Notes: generated by a model not told the origin, from the sequence alone. DNA of 62,972 nucleotides from Pseudophaeobacter leonis (GCF_002087335.1 NZ_MWVJ01000116.1:1-62972); one strand, 5' to 3'. Shown: positions 10,895 through 21,006, counted from the stretch's first letter. Made by a program: numbers and translations.

Positions 10895-11436
10895 GTAGTG
10901 GCCTTACGTTTGGTCAAAATCGCCGCGAGATGCAGCACGATCACAGCGCAGCTGAGCGGCACAATGGCACCGATAAGGGCCATATTCACCCCCATCCCCT
11001 GCGACAAACGATTGCTGCTGCGCCACAAAAAGCCGCGCTCAAAATTCATGTTAGGGCCATAAAAGGAATAATACAGGATGGGCGACAAAAATATCAGCAC
11101 CGTCAGGGCAAAAACCACCTTATTCCAAAGGCCTCTGTCTTCGGGATTGACCTGTACAACCGTTGGGTCAAGACGGCGCTTAAAGGCGCAGGTCGCCCCC
11201 AGCAGTCCGGCCCAGATCATCAGGTATCTTGCCAGCTCTTCGGTCCAGCTAAACGGGTAGTCAAAGCCATAGCGCGCCCAGATCTGCAACAGCACCGTAA
11301 GAGCCATGCCGATCAACGCCAGTTTTGCTATGAACAGGCAAGCGCGGTCGACCTGCGCGCTTGCCTTGATGGATAAGATCTCTCACCGTGTTTTGGCCGC
11401 GAGCGCCCGAAAGGCCTCAACCGAGGCGGCAGGCAT
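10891..11436 (-). pseudogene. TRAP transporter small permease, DctQ family, early in-frame TGA
   Basis: Four-helix small membrane subunit of a TRAP transporter; motifs such as YPFSWTEELARYLMIW are typical of DctQ. From the ATG at 11436 the frame runs 17 codons, meets TGA (11383-11385), and continues open to the end, which would give 181 residues, a usual DctQ length. Without the TGA the only start candidate in frame is a TTG at 11316, giving a 141-residue form lacking much of helix 1. TGA is one transition from CGA (Arg) or TGG (Trp). Placed between the DctP and OCD genes, as expected. I favour a damaged or misread start region. Confidence 0.75.
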
Positions 11437-11454
11437 AAGGCCAGCCCAGGCCGG

Positions 11455-12361
11455 TTAGCTGCGGGTTTTCAGATCTGCCAGCGCCTCGGGCGACATGGTA
11501 GAGATGGTCACGCCGGATTTCTCCAGACCGGCCAGCTCACCTGCTGCAGCCTTTGCCGTCCAGGCGCGGTTTTTGACATTGGCCTGCTCCACCGCCTCAT
11601 CCACCTTTGCCTGATCCGCGTCGCTGAGATCGGCGTACCAGTCTGCAGACATCAAGGCCGAGCGGAACGGCGTGCCGGCACCAATATCGGTGTAATGTTT
11701 GAGGAATTCAGTATGGCGGAAGATCAGCGCCACCACCGGCGGGTTGTAATAATCCATCGACAACCCCCTGCTGCACCGCACCGGCAAATTCAGGCATATC
11801 AACCACCGCCCCCTGCACGCCCCAGTTTTTAAAAAGCTCAATTTGAGTGGCATCAATCGCCCGCAGCCGCAAATTGGCCATGTCTTCCACCTTGGTCACA
11901 GGTGTATTGGCGTTGAAAACACCCATGGTGCCGCCAAGCCCCGGCAGACCTGCGATCTTGACGCCCTGCCCTTGCATCGCGACTTTGATCTCATCCAGCA
12001 GATCACTTTGGGTGTCCTGTGTGGCGCGGAAAAAATGCTCCATATCGTCAAACATGTAAGGCGCGATAAAGCCAAGAATGCGGGGGTCTACCTCTTTGAT
12101 CATCACAAAATTGGTCAGGCCAAACTGCACCAGACCCTGGCTCAGCTGGTCGACAACTTCGGGATCCTTGCCCAGTGCGCCGCTGGCAAAAACGCTGGCC
12201 TCCATCCCCTGCTCACGCAGACCAGCCGCCAGATCTTCGGCATAGACATAGTCTGAACAGGCATCTACCGGCGGGCAGCCAACGGCAATCTTGATATCAT
12301 CCGCCCAGAGCGGCGCCGCCGTCAACAGGGTTGTGGCCGCAGCAAACAGAACATGTTTCAT
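11455..12361 (-). pseudogene. TRAP transporter periplasmic receptor, DctP family, one frameshift
   Basis: Binding protein of a DctPQM TRAP importer. The signal peptide (MKHVLFAAATTLL... to LWA) is clear. Typical DctP sequence follows, for example the region RLRAIDATQIELFKNWG, where the conserved arginine that contacts a carboxylate ligand sits. The frame breaks at about 11751, where TT seems one base too long; removing one T gives VVDGYYNPPVV and continuity to the stop at 11455 (301 residues). Order in the operon is M, P, Q. The ligand is probably a carboxylate, by family. Confidence 0.85.
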
Positions 12362-12384
12362 GATAGTCTCCCTTATGTGTCTTA

Positions 12385-13704
12385 TTATGGAATGAGCCCC
12401 AATACCCGTGGCAGGGTGAGGGTAATTGCGGGATAGAAAATCAGCAGGATGAGCAGGGCGATCTGCACTGCAAGAAAGGGCAGGATAGCGAGACAGAGCC
12501 GCATATAGGTGACGCCGCTGGCGGTTGAGATCACCATAAGACAGCCGCCAAAGGGCGGCGAAATCAGGCCCAGCGTCAGGTTCAGGCAGCTAACCACGCC
12601 AACATGTACCGGATCCGCCCCCCCAATGATCGCCGCCGGGATCAGGACCGGCACCAGCAAGACCAGCGCCATGGCGATATCTATCACCATACCAGCCAAA
12701 AACATCACCCCACTGGCAATCAGGAAATAGGAGGTGCTGTTCAGACCCAGATTTTGCACCATGGCGCCGATCTGATCCGGCACTTTCAAAATGCCCATCA
12801 GGTAGCCAAACACGGCCGCCGCAAACAGGATCATAAAGATTGACCCGGTCAGCATGACTGTTCGTTCTACCGCGCCAGAGGCGAGATTGGCAGAGATCCT
12901 GAAAGCGCCAACAAGACCATTTTGGTCCCAGCAGGCATAAAGAAACACAAGGCAAAGCGTGATCGCCACCGCAAGGCCGGCAGCCTCCGTGGGGGTCACG
13001 ATGCCAAAAACGATACCCGACACGATTGTGACAGGGATCAGCAGGGCCGGCAGAGCGCGCAATACTGTGGGTTTTACAGCTGGCAGGGTTTCTGCCGTGC
13101 CGCCGGGATGGTCCTCTTTGCGGGCAATCCAAAAGTTATAGCCCCCAAGGAAAACCGCCATCAACAGGCCCGGAACGATGCCGCCCGCAAACAGGGCGGC
13201 TACCGAGACATTCATCAAGGCCGCGTAAAATATCATCACGATGCTCGGCGGAATAATGGGACCAATCACGCAGCTGGCGGCTGTCAGTGCGGCGGCAAAT
13301 TCAGTGCAATATCCCCGCTCGCTCATGGCAGGCACCAATGTGTTGGTGGTGGCAGCGGCATCGGCCACGGCAGAGCCGGAAATTCCTGCCAAAAACACGC
13401 TGGAGGCGATATTCACATAGCCAAGCCCGCCCTTTAGCCTGCCCACCAGAAGCATCGCAAGATCAATCAAAACCCGTGTGACGCCGCCTTTGGTCATGGT
13501 CTCGCCGGCCAGAATAAACAGTGGCATGGCGAGAAAGGTAAAGACGTCGATCTGGCAAAAAACCCGCTGCGGCAGGATGCCCAGATAGGCGGCATGATCC
13601 GTCAGAACAAAGGCCAGAACGGCCGCCGCACCCGCCACATAGCTGATGGCGACACCTGACAGCACAGCTGCCAAAGCAAACAGAGTAAGCAAGATCCAGG
13701 CCAT
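12385..13704 (-). CDS. TRAP transporter large permease, DctM family
   Basis: A 439-residue polytopic membrane protein forming the sodium-coupled channel of the TRAP importer. Family motifs include FLAMPLFILAGETM, the loop GSAVADAAATT and VIGPIIPPSIVMI. I chose the ATG at 13704 because it has a strong ribosome site (AAGGAG) seven bases upstream; an open extension of 44 codons lies in the divergent promoter region. Intact, in contrast to its partner genes. First gene of an operon M-P-Q-OCD, divergent from the XRE-cupin regulator. Confidence 0.93.
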   Translation of the reverse strand: MAWILLTLFALAAVLSGVAISYVAGAAAVLAFVLTDHAAYLGILPQRVFCQIDVFTFLAMPLFILAGETMTKGGVTRVLIDLAMLLVGRLKGGLGYVNIASSVFLAGISGSAVADAAATTNTLVPAMSERGYCTEFAAALTAASCVIGPIIPPSIVMIFYAALMNVSVAALFAGGIVPGLLMAVFLGGYNFWIARKEDHPGGTAETLPAVKPTVLRALPALLIPVTIVSGIVFGIVTPTEAAGLAVAITLCLVFLYACWDQNGLVGAFRISANLASGAVERTVMLTGSIFMILFAAAVFGYLMGILKVPDQIGAMVQNLGLNSTSYFLIASGVMFLAGMVIDIAMALVLLVPVLIPAAIIGGADPVHVGVVSCLNLTLGLISPPFGGCLMVISTASGVTYMRLCLAILPFLAVQIALLILLIFYPAITLTLPRVLGLIP

Positions 13705-13751
13705 TTGTTCTCCTTGTCCACAGGATCGTTTGATGATAGGAAAAAAGTCAA

Positions 13752-13761
13752 GAAAATTTTC
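13752..13761. promoter_or_regulatory. AT-rich palindrome between dctM and the XRE-cupin gene
   Basis: GAAAATTTTC is a perfect 10-base palindrome, with a second GGAAAAT half-site a few bases on. It is in the 73-base divergent promoter and could be the operator of the regulator that starts at 13778. Confidence 0.4.
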
Positions 13762-13777
13762 GTATCGGAAAATATCC

Positions 13778-14419
13778 ATGTCCAAAACCGAGACTCCCGA
13801 GACCTTCAAAGACAAGCGCGCCGCCTTTGGCGCCATGGTGCAAAGCCTGCGACAATCGCAAAATCTGACATTGAAGCAGGTCTCCGAGGCCTCTGGCCTG
13901 GCGCTGTCGACAATTTCGAAGATCGAAAATTCAAACCTCTCTCCGACCTATGACGTGATGCTCAAACTCGCCGCCGGGCTGGATACCGACATAGTCTCGA
14001 TCCTGGACGGGGCCTCGGCGCAAACCCCGAAATCATCGCCCACAGGCAGACTAAGCGTCTCGCGCCGATCAGAACTGCCGCGGCTGGAAGCCGAGAACTA
14101 TGTCTTTGAACCCATGGCAACGCAGCTGAAAAATCGCCTTATTGATGCGACCTATGCGACCGTGACTGCGCGCGACATTTCGGAATTTTCCGCCCCTATC
14201 CGCCACAGCGGCGAAGAGCTGGTGATTGTGCTGTCTGGCGCAGTTGAGCTGCACTCTGATCTCTACGAGCCCATCCGGCTTGAGACCGGCGATAGCGTTT
14301 ATTACGACGCCGCCATGGCGCATGCCTATGTCTCGGTCAGTGATGCGGACGCGGTGATCCTGAATATTGTGTCAGGCGCAAATATGACCGAGGAGATGAT
14401 GAATGCTAAATCGCGATGA
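13778..14419 (+). CDS. XRE-family regulator with C-terminal cupin domain
   Basis: A 213-residue regulator: helix-turn-helix at about residues 20-75 (LRQSQNLTLKQVSEASGLALSTISKIE) and a cupin sensory domain at about 130-205 (HSGEELVIVLSGAVELHS, DSVYYDA). These proteins control catabolic genes, often for amino-acid or polyamine-type substrates bound in the cupin. It is divergent from the TRAP/OCD operon and its last bases overlap the amidase start by 17 bases, so it probably controls both. Confidence 0.9.
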   Translation: MSKTETPETFKDKRAAFGAMVQSLRQSQNLTLKQVSEASGLALSTISKIENSNLSPTYDVMLKLAAGLDTDIVSILDGASAQTPKSSPTGRLSVSRRSELPRLEAENYVFEPMATQLKNRLIDATYATVTARDISEFSAPIRHSGEELVIVLSGAVELHSDLYEPIRLETGDSVYYDAAMAHAYVSVSDADAVILNIVSGANMTEEMMNAKSR

Positions 14420-15827
14420 ATGGCTGAACTATGATCTGGTCGGACTGGCCGCTCTGGCAAAGGCCGGCGAGGTATCACGCCGCGACATTCTGCTCTCTGC
14501 CATCGCACAGATCGAGGCGCAGAACCCGGCGATCAATGCGGTTGTCCTCACCCAGTTCGAAGAAGCCCTGGACGCGCTGGACAAAACCGCTGAGGTCTCG
14601 CGGTTCACCGGCCTGCCCTACCTGCTGAAAGATCTGCACGCCCCAGCCAAGGGCATGCCGCTGTCCAATGGCAGCGAGATGTTTCGCGGCACAGACATGG
14701 GGTTTGACTCCACCACACGGTGTCCCGCCTGCGCACGGCTGGATTTGGGCTGCTGGGCCGCACTGCCTCGCCTGAATTTGGCCTGACCATCACCACGGAA
14801 AGCAAGGCCTGGGGGAAAACCCGTAATCCCTGGAACACGGATCTGAGCGCAGGTGGCTCCAGTGGCGGTGCAGCAGCAGCCGTCGCCAGCGGCATGGTTC
14901 CCGCCGCCCATGCCACCGACAGCGCGGGCTCGATCCGGATCCCTGCGGCCTACAATGGGCTGGTCGGGGTGAAAACGACCAGAGGCGTCAATGCAATTGG
15001 CCCGCACCGGGGCGATCCCAACTTTGGCATGAGCCACGAACATGCGGTAACCCGCACGGTGCGCGACTGCGCCGCTCTGCTGGATGTCACCTCAGGCCCT
15101 GATCAGGGCTGCCCCTATTTCACCGCCGCACCAGAGGGCGGGTTTGAGGCCCTGCTGAAGGGCGCGCCCCGCAAGCTGCGCATTGGGATTTCTGCGCGAT
15201 CGTTTTGACGGCAAGGCGATCCATCCCAGCAGCGCTGAGGCCGTCTCCATCACCGCGCAACAGCTGATCGACCTTGGCCTGAGAGGTCGAAGAGGCCCGG
15301 CCTGATTTCGACTTCGCCGAGATGACCTCTCAGGCCTTTCGCCTGCTTGTGAGCTCGCTGGCTGGCTTTTTCCCGCCTGAATTTGCCGCCGGACCAATGC
15401 AGGGCTTTGAGCCGATGACCCAGCGCACCATGCGCTACGCCGCCGGGGTATCGTTGCATCAATACCTCGCCCGGGCCGCCGCAGTGAACACCGAGGTGCG
15501 CAAGATGAGCGCCTTCTTTGACCGCTATGATATTCTGTTGACCGCTGCCACAAACGGTCCGGCGCATCCTCTTGGACTGGCCCATCTGGATCAGGAAATG
15601 GAGTTTGATCCCTTTGTGGAACTGCTGCTCGACCTCAGCCCCTTTTCGGTGCCTTTCAATGCCTCGGGCCAACCCGCCATGACCCTGCCGGTACATCAAA
15701 CCCCGATGGTCTGCCCATTGGTGTGCAGATCGTCAGCGGCTTTGGTCAAGATGGCATCCTGTTCCAACTGGCGGCGCAACTCGAAGCCTCATCGGACTGG
15801 CAAACCCTGGCGCCCGACCCGGCATAA
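14403..15827 (+). pseudogene. Amidase signature family enzyme with four frameshifts
   Basis: Hydrolyses an amide bond. The amidase signature GGSSGGAAAAVASG is present, the catalytic lysine is in YLLKDLHAP, and the nucleophile region is TDSAGSIRIPA. Four single-base indels break the frame: at about 14718 (one base missing), 15187 (one extra), 15283 (one extra) and 15704 (one missing). They sum to zero, so the region from ATG 14403 to TAA 15825-15827 equals 474 codons, a normal amidase length. Coupled to the XRE-cupin regulator. It may release the amine that the OCD-family enzyme then handles (inference). Most damaged gene in the window. Confidence 0.85.
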
Positions 15828-15880
15828 CTGCGCGCAGCATAACTCTGCACAGCATAACTCTGCACAGCATAACTCCGCAG
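15821..15880. repeat. Four tandem 15-base units at the amidase stop codon
   Basis: Units AGCATAACTCTGCAC at 15836-15850 and 15851-15865 are identical; 15821-15835 and 15866-15880 are diverged copies. The first copy contains the amidase stop, so the array starts exactly at the gene end and every unit repeats the TAA. Confidence 0.8.
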
Positions 15881-15949
15881 ATGGACTGATAGGGCTTAGC
15901 GTCCCAAACGCCCCTAGGGTATGATGAGTAATCTTTGCTGCGGGGCTGC

Positions 15950-16567
15950 TTACACCGTAAGAGCTGCAAGGGCTTGTGTTTCAAAAGCCTGTAAACCGGC
16001 GCAATCTTGCGCGGCCTCAACCCGTTTGAGCCAGGCTTTGACCGCCGGGGCCTCTGGTGCGAGATCTGGTGCCCACTGAAAGGCGGAACCCATAATAATA
16101 TCCGCAATGGTGAGTTTGCCTCCGACAAGGTAGGCATTGTCACCCAGGCCAGAAACAATCTGCGCACTCACCTCGGTCATTGTGCGGAAATTGCTTTTGA
16201 GAACCGGGTGATCCAGTTTGGCAAACTGTGCCACCATGGCAGGCTCCAACACGCCACAATAGTAGCTCATCCAGGACAGGAATGCCCCGCGCCCCGCGCT
16301 CTGTGGCTTGATCCCTAAGGGGTATCCGAACAGCTCATCAAGATACATCATGATAGCAGCGCTTTCGCGAATGGTCTCACCGTCATCGGTCACCAAAAAC
16401 GGCACCTTCCCTTCGGGATGAGGATTGTTTGGATCACTGCGACCGCTGCCATCGCCGCGAACGACATCAACAATGACCACTTTGATCTGGTCGAGTTTTC
16501 CCATCAGCATGAGCTGGGAAATAACCCGCGAGGAGCGGGAGTGCGGCGAGTGATAAAGAGTTGGCAT
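15950..16567 (-). CDS. Glutathione S-transferase family protein
   Basis: A 205-residue cytosolic GST-like protein. The N-terminal thioredoxin fold (LYHSPHSRSSRV, with the usual cis-Pro context EGKVPFLVTDDG and ESAAIMMYL) is followed by an all-helical C-terminal domain with KLTIADIIMGSAF. The ATG at 16567 (MPTLYHS) is chosen because the GST fold begins there; an earlier in-frame ATG would add 14 residues of no recognisable content. Divergent from a WYL-type regulator, which may control it. Substrate unknown. Confidence 0.9.
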   Translation of the reverse strand: MPTLYHSPHSRSSRVISQLMLMGKLDQIKVVIVDVVRGDGSGRSDPNNPHPEGKVPFLVTDDGETIRESAAIMMYLDELFGYPLGIKPQSAGRGAFLSWMSYYCGVLEPAMVAQFAKLDHPVLKSNFRTMTEVSAQIVSGLGDNAYLVGGKLTIADIIMGSAFQWAPDLAPEAPAVKAWLKRVEAAQDCAGLQAFETQALAALTV

Positions 16568-16621
16568 GTCATGCGACCTTTCAAAACCTGATTGATGTTG
16601 GTGCGGCACCTATGGCACCAG

Positions 16622-16646
16622 CATCCTGCCAAATTCTGTCAGGATG
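16622..16646. promoter_or_regulatory. Inverted repeat between GST and WYL regulator
   Basis: CATCCTG and CAGGATG are spaced by 11 bases, just upstream of the WYL regulator start (16665) and about 55 bases from the GST start. Likely operator for the divergent pair. Confidence 0.45.
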
Positions 16647-16664
16647 TTTTGCGTAGAGTACCCC

Positions 16665-17372
16665 ATGGCCAAATCAGACCGCCTTTTCCGCCTGCTTCAT
16701 CTCATTCGGGGACTGACCCCTCCGGTGACCGCTGCCCGGCTGGGCGCTGCGATGGAGGTCTCGGAGCGCACGATCTATCGGGACATCGACAGCCTGCGGG
16801 CTGCAGGTGCGCGGATCGAGGGCGAAGCGGGACTTGGCTATACCATGATCGAAGACCCTGCGTTGCCGCCACAGACATTTACGCAAATTGAGATCGAAGC
16901 GCTCACTCTTGGCCTGTCTGACGTCAGTCAACGCGGCGATGTTGATTTAGCGCAGGCCGCTAAAGATGCCTTGACCAAAATTCTTGCGACGCTACCTGAA
17001 CGCCAACAGCGCCAGGCGATGCATGCCGTAAACCTGGTGCACCGGTTCAGCACGCCTGTTGTGGCCAGCATTGACATGACACTCCTGCGCGAGGCGATGT
17101 GGGCTGAAGAGGCGCTTGATATTGGCTACAAGGACCGGGAGGGTATCGCGACGCAACGGCGTATTTTTCCCCTGGCGATTTCGTACCACGACAGGGCTGT
17201 GATGCTATTGGCATGGTGTTGCCTGCGCGCAGATTTTCGCATGTTCCATGTCACGCGCATTGAAGGCTACGCACAGAGTGGTGAAAGCTATCGTCCCCAA
17301 CGCGTGTCTTTGCTGCGGCAGTACATCGCCAATCTAAAAGCGCGCAAAGAGCCGATAAATCCTAATAAATAA
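16665..17372 (+). CDS. YafY-type transcriptional regulator (HTH + WYL domain)
   Basis: A 235-residue DeoR/YafY-type regulator: N-terminal winged helix (RLFRLLHLIRGLTPPVTAARLG..SERTIYRDID), then a WYL-like ligand domain at about residues 135-205. The start at 16665 (MAKSDRLFR) is placed right before the helix-turn-helix. Divergent from the GST gene across about 100 bases. WYL proteins sense nucleic-acid-related or small ligands; which applies here is not visible. Confidence 0.88.
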   Translation: MAKSDRLFRLLHLIRGLTPPVTAARLGAAMEVSERTIYRDIDSLRAAGARIEGEAGLGYTMIEDPALPPQTFTQIEIEALTLGLSDVSQRGDVDLAQAAKDALTKILATLPERQQRQAMHAVNLVHRFSTPVVASIDMTLLREAMWAEEALDIGYKDREGIATQRRIFPLAISYHDRAVMLLAWCCLRADFRMFHVTRIEGYAQSGESYRPQRVSLLRQYIANLKARKEPINPNK

Positions 17373-17449
17373 ACACATTTTTATTTTGCACTTCACCAAT
17401 GGGTTCCGTCGGAATGACAGCGTGATTTTTCGAGACCCTTTTCTTGCCT

Positions 17450-17545
17450 CCAGTTCAACCGCCATTCGTGCCTCCATTCATGTCGCCAGTTCAGCCGCCA
17501 TTTGTGCCTCCATTCATGTCGCCATTTGTGCCGCCATTTGTGCCG
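17450..17545. repeat. Tandem repeat: two 36-base units plus 12-base sub-units
   Basis: Unit 17450-17485 is repeated at 17486-17521 with two changes, and two 12-base units (CCATTTGTGCCG) follow to 17545. The 36-base unit is itself built from related 12-base pieces. It sits in the 337-base gap between the WYL regulator and the kinase. Read on the plus strand from 17444 it encodes a Pro-rich run (PPFVPPFMSP), but that frame overlaps the kinase and has no other support, so I treat it as non-coding. Confidence 0.8.
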
Positions 17546-17709
17546 TCTGGCCAGAGATCGTCGGGGAGAGGACGCAAAGGTTCGGGGTTTTTAGAGGTGG
17601 CTGTTTCCTCCGTAAAAGCAAGACTGTTGTGTAAAATTGCCAAGTTTGTAAGAGTTCCAAAGGTTGCTGTCTGGCCGCTTTGGTTCGTCATGAAGAGTAG
17701 AGAGAAAAA

Positions 17710-20259
17710 GTGTTCTCATTTTTACTGCAAAGCCTTACGTCGTTGTCGCTGGCAGGTGTGCTGGTTTACGTCACTCTATCAAATGCCCGACTGAAAAACC
17801 AAAGAGTAACACAACAGGTTTTGCTTGGCCTGTTTTTCGGGCTTTCGGTCATCTCTCTGGCAATGTCCAGCATCGTGGTGGCGCCATTTACCACTCCGTT
17901 TGATGCCAGGTCCGGGCCGCTGATCTTTGCGGGCTACCTTGGTGGGCCAGTCGGCGCTTTGATTGCTGGGCTGATGGGCGCGTTTTACAGGCTCTGGCTT
18001 GGAGGCCCTGCCCCAATGACAGACGTCTTTATGACCCTCTCCATTCCGGTTGTTGGGCTCGCAGTCAGCTATCTGCGCCCGCTGTCAACCTGGCCGGAAA
18101 CAGAAAAAACGGCAATTGGCTGGCTCGTGCTTGGATTTGCGCTGCTGCACATACCACCCTTCTTATTTCTCGCGAATACCATGTCCTCCCCTGCCCCATA
18201 TGCGACGCTCGCCCCGATCACGTTGGGATTTATCGGCAGTGGCACATTGGCTATTCTCATCACCTGGCAAATCATAAATTTCGCAGTCCGCGCAGCGATG
18301 CATGCCAACCAAACCGCCGAGGTGGCGAACAGGCTAGACCTGGCCATGCGCGCCTCCGGCGTGGGCATGTTCGTTCAGGAGCCGGGCGAACCCGGGACCT
18401 ACTATGACGCCGGAATGATCCAAATGCTTGGGCTGGACAGAGAACCGGGGATAGTTTCATTCTCAGAATTGGAACCGATGATCCACCCGGATGATTTAAA
18501 GCGCATACGGGAAGACATGAAGCAATCATGGGCGGGAGGCCTGCTGCAGGGAAAGGCCGATTTTCGGGCAATTCGCAAAGACGGAACTCTTCTGTATATC
18601 CGCTCGACCTGGCAGGCAGAGCTGGATGCAAAAGGCAAGGTCAGACGCGTTACCGGTATGAATGCTGACCTGACAGACATCCGCGACGCACAGACGCGCG
18701 CGCAAAATTCACGCGAGCACCTGACCTCGATCGCCGAAAAGCTGCCAGGCGCATTCGTCGACTATGACGTAACCGACTGGAACAATCCTAAACTTATCTA
18801 CATCAGTCCCAAATGCGTCGATATCTGGGGCTACACCGACGAAGAGCTGCTTGCCGACCAGTCCCTGCTTGCCCAGATGCACGACCCCGACGATCTCGGC
18901 CCGTTCCTAAAAGCGATAAAAGAGGCCGGGGAGACAAATTCGCCCCTCCGCTACCGCTACAGGATCACAGCGCGCGACGGGCATTCCCGATGGCTGGACT
19001 TTTACGGCAACTTCACAACTGAAAACGGCAGGACCCTTGTGAAAGCGATTTCCCTCGAGGCAACACGTGAAGTTCAATTGCAGCAAAAAATGGAGAAAGA
19101 ACGCGAGATATAACGCAGGGCGCAAAAGAATGAAAGTATCGGACAACTGACCGGCGGCGTGGCGCATGACTTTAACAATCTTCTGGCAGTGATCCTCGGA
19201 AATCTTGAGCTGCTTCGCGAAATCGAAACGTCCCCGGTTCAGAATGAGATGATCGATGCGGCAATTTCTGCCGCCCTGCGCGGCGCCGATTTAACCAAAA
19301 ACATGTTGGCCTTCGCACGTCAGGCTCCGCTCACTCCAGTGGTGCTGGATCTCAATAATGTGGTGCGCGAAGCCAAGAACTGGATGGCCCGCGCGCTGCC
19401 GGCAAGCGTCGAGATCGAAGCCTCGCTCCTTGCGGGGCTGTGGCCGATCGAAGCTGACCGTTCTTCTTTGGAAAGTGCTCTGTTGAACCTGGCTCTGAAT
19501 GCGCGTGACGCAATGGAAGGGCACGGGAAACTCACAATCGAGACTGCCAATGTCCGGATCGATGAAACCTATATCGACCTGCGGCAGGAAGAGTTAACGC
19601 CTGGCCGCTATGTGATGCTGGCTGTGGGGGATAATGGGCCCGGCATTCCGGCCAAGGTCATCGACTCGATTTTTGAGCCCTTCTTTACGACGAAACCGCC
19701 GGGCGTGGGATCCGGCCTTGGGCTGTCAATGACCCTCGGCTTCATGCGACAATCGGCTGGGACCGTGCAGGTCTATACAGAACCCGGTGAAGGCACGACA
19801 TTCAAACTCTATTTCCCTGTCTCGAAAACGGAATTGACACCCCCTCTCAACCCTATGATTGATAATGGTAAAGCGTCAGGCGGTGGCAAAAAAATACTTG
19901 TTGCAGAAGACGAAGACGCCGTTCGCGCCACACTGGTCACCATTTTGGAACTGGCGGGATATCAGGTTACGGCAACCCCCTCTGGCGACGCCGCGTTTGC
20001 GGCTTTTGAGGCCGACCCAACTTTTGATCTCTTGCTGACCGATATCGTCATGCCCGGAAAACTGCAGGGAACTGGTCTTGCCAAAGCGCTGAGAAAGCGT
20101 TGGCCGCACCTGCCAGTTCTGTTCATGTCAGGCTATGCCAGAGAGGCAACAGTGCACGGAAACGGGTTAAGACCGGAAGATATTCGACTGATGAAACCGG
20201 TCCAACGTGCGGATCTCCTCGCTGCCGTCCACAAGGCCGCCAGCAACACCAAAGACTGA
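17710..20259 (+). pseudogene. Membrane-bound PAS hybrid histidine kinase with in-frame TAA
   Basis: Predicted order: 5TMR-LYT-like membrane sensor (residues about 1-190, with DARSGPLIFAGYLGGP), two PAS domains (about 200-330 and 340-460), a HisKA/HATPase core with phospho-acceptor His in GGVAHDFNNLL, N-box LNLALNARDAM and G-boxes GDNGPGIP and GSGLGLSM, then a receiver domain with Asp in LLLTDIVMPG. Total 849 codons from a GTG at 17710. A TAA at 19111-19113 falls in the linker just before the HisKA domain, with the frame open on both sides; CAA would restore it. So it is a nonsense mutation, a misread base, or a split into sensor and kinase proteins. The second half would need its own start (GTG at 19159). 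Confidence 0.82.
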
Positions 20260-20332
20260 CGCAGAGCATGCCCCGGCAGGTCGCCCCAGGAGGTGGCTCT
20301 ACAAATTTAGGCTTCGCATCTGGGCACCGCTT

Positions 20333-20905
20333 CTAGATGCGGGTCAAACCGTCTGCAATTTCCTGGGCGATTGCCTTGGCGTCGACGCCGTCGCGTTCTG
20401 CCGAGACCCGCAGACCCAAAAGGTCAGACTGATACCTGCGCGCGAGACTTTTCGGGCTATGATCGCGGCCAATCTCTCCGGCGGACTGCGCCTGTTGAAA
20501 CAGCTCTGTGAATTGCCCTTCCATCTTCAGAAGATGCAGGTTTGCTTTGTCGGCCAAGGGGTGATTATGCGCGGTCAGCTCAAGCAGTGTCTTGGACAAC
20601 ATACAGGCCTTGGCGGGGGCGTCAGCGTTGCTGATCGCCATTTCCGGAAAACGCTGCAGCGCTTTGAGCGGGCCGTATTTTTGCGCCAACTCTTTGAGCC
20701 TCTCGGCGCCATCCTTTGCATATTTGTCCATTGCCAGCTCGAACAACGCGTCCTTTGATCCGAATGCCGCGTAAAAGCTGCCGGGCTTCATCTGCAAAAC
20801 GGCTTCCAGGTCTTTCAACGAGGTGCCCGCCCAGCCACGCCGCCAGAACAGGTCGCGGGCACGGTCAATCAGCTCGTTACGGTCAAAGTTCGGTTTGCGG
20901 GGCAT
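20333..20905 (-). CDS. TetR-family transcriptional regulator
   Basis: A 190-residue repressor. The N-terminal TetR helix-turn-helix is clear (IDRARDLFWRRGWAGTSLKDLEAVLQMKPGSFYAAFGSKDALF), followed by the usual helical ligand domain with a cysteine in KACMLSKTLLELTAH. ATG at 20905 (MPRKPNFDRN) begins the domain. Divergent from an AhpD-fold gene with two 16-base palindromes between them. Regulators of this NemR/AcrR-like branch often sense electrophiles or oxidants; that role is inference here. Confidence 0.92.
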   Translation of the reverse strand: MPRKPNFDRNELIDRARDLFWRRGWAGTSLKDLEAVLQMKPGSFYAAFGSKDALFELAMDKYAKDGAERLKELAQKYGPLKALQRFPEMAISNADAPAKACMLSKTLLELTAHNHPLADKANLHLLKMEGQFTELFQQAQSAGEIGRDHSPKSLARRYQSDLLGLRVSAERDGVDAKAIAQEIADGLTRI

Positions 20906-20919
20906 TGGATCACCAAATG

Positions 20920-20959
20920 TTGAATGATCACTCAAATATATACTTGAGTGATCGCTCAA
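20920..20959. promoter_or_regulatory. Twin TetR operator-like palindromes
   Basis: TTGAATGATCACTCAA (20920-20935) and TTGAGTGATCGCTCAA (20944-20959) are near-perfect 16-base inverted repeats whose centres are 24 bases apart. They fill the short divergent promoter between the TetR gene (start 20905) and the AhpD-fold gene (start 21007), so the TetR protein most likely binds here and controls both. Confidence 0.75.
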
Positions 20960-21006
20960 GAAAGCCTAAACGACAGTGAGTGACACTTTAGGAAAGGCCG
21001 ACCAAA

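Noticed and set aside
17444..17794. Pro-rich small protein across the 36-base repeat
   Set aside because: The frame overlaps the kinase start and its later part is non-protein-like; the Pro-rich run is a by-product of the tandem repeat.
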